Shown: positions 62,662-64,000 of the stretch, one piece after another
How positions within the stretch are numbered: position 1 is the first letter of the stretch
How the letters are laid out: every line of letters starts with the position of its first letter
From: Pythium myriotylum
Taxonomy: Eukaryota > Oomycota > Peronosporomycetes > Pythiales > Pythiaceae
Reading direction: 5' to 3'
NCBI GenBank assembly: GCA_023091665.1
Contig: JALJCQ010000030.1
Span: forward strand, 3,102,501 to 3,166,500
DNA length: 64,000 nt
The notes under the pieces: model-generated
Told to the model about the DNA's origin: nothing
Database searches by the model: none
What the model saw: only the letters and a program-made list of their open reading frames with translations
Made by a program: the position numbers and the translations under genes

Positions 62662-64000
62662 ATGACCAAGTCCACGACAGAAGACACGCCGCTGGTGGCT
62701 CAGGACCGACCAAAGCCCAACGCCGTGAGAGTTGCGGCGTTGATGCTCATCATCGTTGCTGTGCAAGTGGCTGCCGTACTGTGGAGCTTGGACACTGTCG
62801 GGTCGTCGTCTCTGGAAGCGATCGCCTTGTCCAACAGCGATAGTATTAAGTGTGGCGTCGCTCGCTCCGAGGCCGGGTACATCCCACTCGCCAACCGCAA
62901 CAACGCGTCGCACTACTTCTATTGGTATTTCGAGTCACGCTCGCGGCCCGAGAGCGATCCGCTCGTCGTGTGGCTCACTGGCGGCCCGGGATGCTCCAGT
63001 CTCATGGCGCTGCTCACGGAGAACGGACCGTGCACCGTCACGGCTGGTGGTACGGGCACGAAGCTCAACCCGTTCTCATGGAACGCCCACGCGAACGTGA
63101 TCTGGCTCGACCAGCCGTCGAACGTCGGCTTTTCGTTCGCGAGTGCCGACGCAAGACCCGACGAGAACGAGGAAGACGTGGCGGACAACTTGCTCTCGTT
63201 CCTCCGGGGCTTTGTGGCCAAGCACCCCGAGCTTCGCGGACGAGAGCTCTTCCTCACGGGCGAGAGCTACGCGGGACACTACGTACCAGCGGCTGCGCAC
63301 CGAATCTGGAGAGACAGCATGTCTGACAGTAGTGAGAAGCTCAAGCTCAACCTGACAGGCGTCGCCATTGGCAACGGCATCACGGACCCCGTCCTGCAGA
63401 CTCAGCACCAGCTTGACATGGTCGACAACGCGTACAACATCACGCTCATGAGCCCCGAGGACTATGCCAAGGCAAAGGCTTTGCAGCCGAACTGCACCAA
63501 ACAACTGAAGGAAGCTATCGCGCGTCGTGACTTTGACTCGTTGAGTAGCGAGTGCGAGAACGTGTTGCTTCAGCCATTCCACAAGAGCCGCATCAACCCA
63601 CACGACATCCGCATGCCGTGCATCGGCGGAGGAGACTGTTACGACATGGCCGACGTGGCGGCGTACCTCAACTCGGAAGCAGTGCGACGCTACCTCAACA
63701 TCTCAAGCCCGAAAGTCTGGGAAGAATGCAGCTCGAGCTTGGGTCATCGGTTCATGGACAGTGGCGACTTCTGGCTCAGCTACGCAAGCCAACTAGGTGA
63801 ACTGCTCGACGGCGACGTGCGTGTGCTGCTGTACGCCGGCGACGCCGACACAGTTTGCAACTGGTACAGCGTGCGCGCTCTGGCCAAGTCGCTCTCGTGG
63901 CGCCACCAGCGCGAGTTCCTCGACGCCAAGGAGCATTCTTTCCGGACGGCCAACGGGTCCGTCGAGTCGGGGCGAGCCCTGAGCTTCGAGAACCGCCTCA
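62662..64000 (+). CDS. Serine carboxypeptidase (peptidase family S10), 3' partial
   Basis: The open frame runs from the ATG at 62662 through the window end with no stop (446 codons visible). The N-terminus has a short cytosolic part with PLVAQDRPKP, then a single hydrophobic segment at about residues 24-42 (VAALMLIIVAVQVAAVLW), so it is a signal anchor or an uncleaved signal typical of vacuolar or type II membrane enzymes. Family S10 landmarks are CGVARSEAGYIPL, the oxyanion region VVWLTGGPGCSSLMALL, WLDQPSNVGFSF, the nucleophile in GESYAGHYVP, NGITDPVLQ and the catalytic Asp in LLYAGDADTVCNWY. The catalytic His should lie just past the window. It cleaves C-terminal residues from peptides in acidic compartments. 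Confidence 0.9.
   Translation, partial: MTKSTTEDTPLVAQDRPKPNAVRVAALMLIIVAVQVAAVLWSLDTVGSSSLEAIALSNSDSIKCGVARSEAGYIPLANRNNASHYFYWYFESRSRPESDPLVVWLTGGPGCSSLMALLTENGPCTVTAGGTGTKLNPFSWNAHANVIWLDQPSNVGFSFASADARPDENEEDVADNLLSFLRGFVAKHPELRGRELFLTGESYAGHYVPAAAHRIWRDSMSDSSEKLKLNLTGVAIGNGITDPVLQTQHQLDMVDNAYNITLMSPEDYAKAKALQPNCTKQLKEAIARRDFDSLSSECENVLLQPFHKSRINPHDIRMPCIGGGDCYDMADVAAYLNSEAVRRYLNISSPKVWEECSSSLGHRFMDSGDFWLSYASQLGELLDGDVRVLLYAGDADTVCNWYSVRALAKSLSWRHQREFLDAKEHSFRTANGSVESGRALSFENRL

Noticed and set aside
63143..63800. Alternative frames within the carboxypeptidase region
   Set aside because: They are shadows of the S10 frame, which carries all catalytic motifs and runs off the window end.

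Overview
This 64 kb window looks like nuclear DNA of an oomycete, probably from the Peronosporales/Pythiales. That is an inference from four things: compact genes with very short GT-AG introns (57-76 bp wherever I could place them), a recognisably eukaryotic gene set (Arp2/3, COPI, PAF1, lipin and TBC proteins), an oomycete-style alpha-kinase starting MPRRRSFAREN, and small secreted W/G/R-rich proteins. There is no sign of prokaryotic organisation, CRISPR, transposons or rRNA.

Layout. 1-5.3 kb: the 3' part of a coiled-coil/RS-rich protein gene and an acidic low-complexity protein gene. 5.3-9.8 kb: three tandem minus-strand DMT-superfamily (SLC35F-like) transporters with the same four-exon architecture. 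10.0-15.3 kb: a divergently transcribed OB-fold/zinc protein and a TBC1D23-like protein carrying a WW-like insert. 15.9-18.7 kb: a tandem pair of unrecognised MGQVCSG proteins with a likely N-terminal lipidation signal. 19.4-24.6 kb: a head-to-head pair of related IQ-motif proteins, one of which also has ankyrin repeats. 24.7-26.5 kb: a cluster of three small secreted proteins with a shared HLR motif. 26.9-34.7 kb: housekeeping genes (ARPC3, COPE, LEO1, a REXO5-like exonuclease) and an LRAT/NC-domain protein. 35.5-37.9 kb: a lipin whose DxDGT catalytic motif reads EVDGA. 38.2-61.2 kb: a single seven-exon gene for a giant (about 7,500 residue) TPR-IQ protein. Its last exon holds a 19.7 kb coding array of 20 near-identical higher-order repeat units, interrupted by one frameshift. 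61.7-64 kb: an alpha-kinase with a damaged-looking 3' end, and the 5' part of a serine carboxypeptidase.

Most neighbours seem functionally unrelated, as is usual in a gene-dense eukaryotic genome. Local duplication is the recurring theme: DMT x3, MGQVCSG x2, secreted proteins x3, the IQ pair x2 and the 20-unit array. The most unusual items are the giant repeat protein and the catalytically degenerate lipin.
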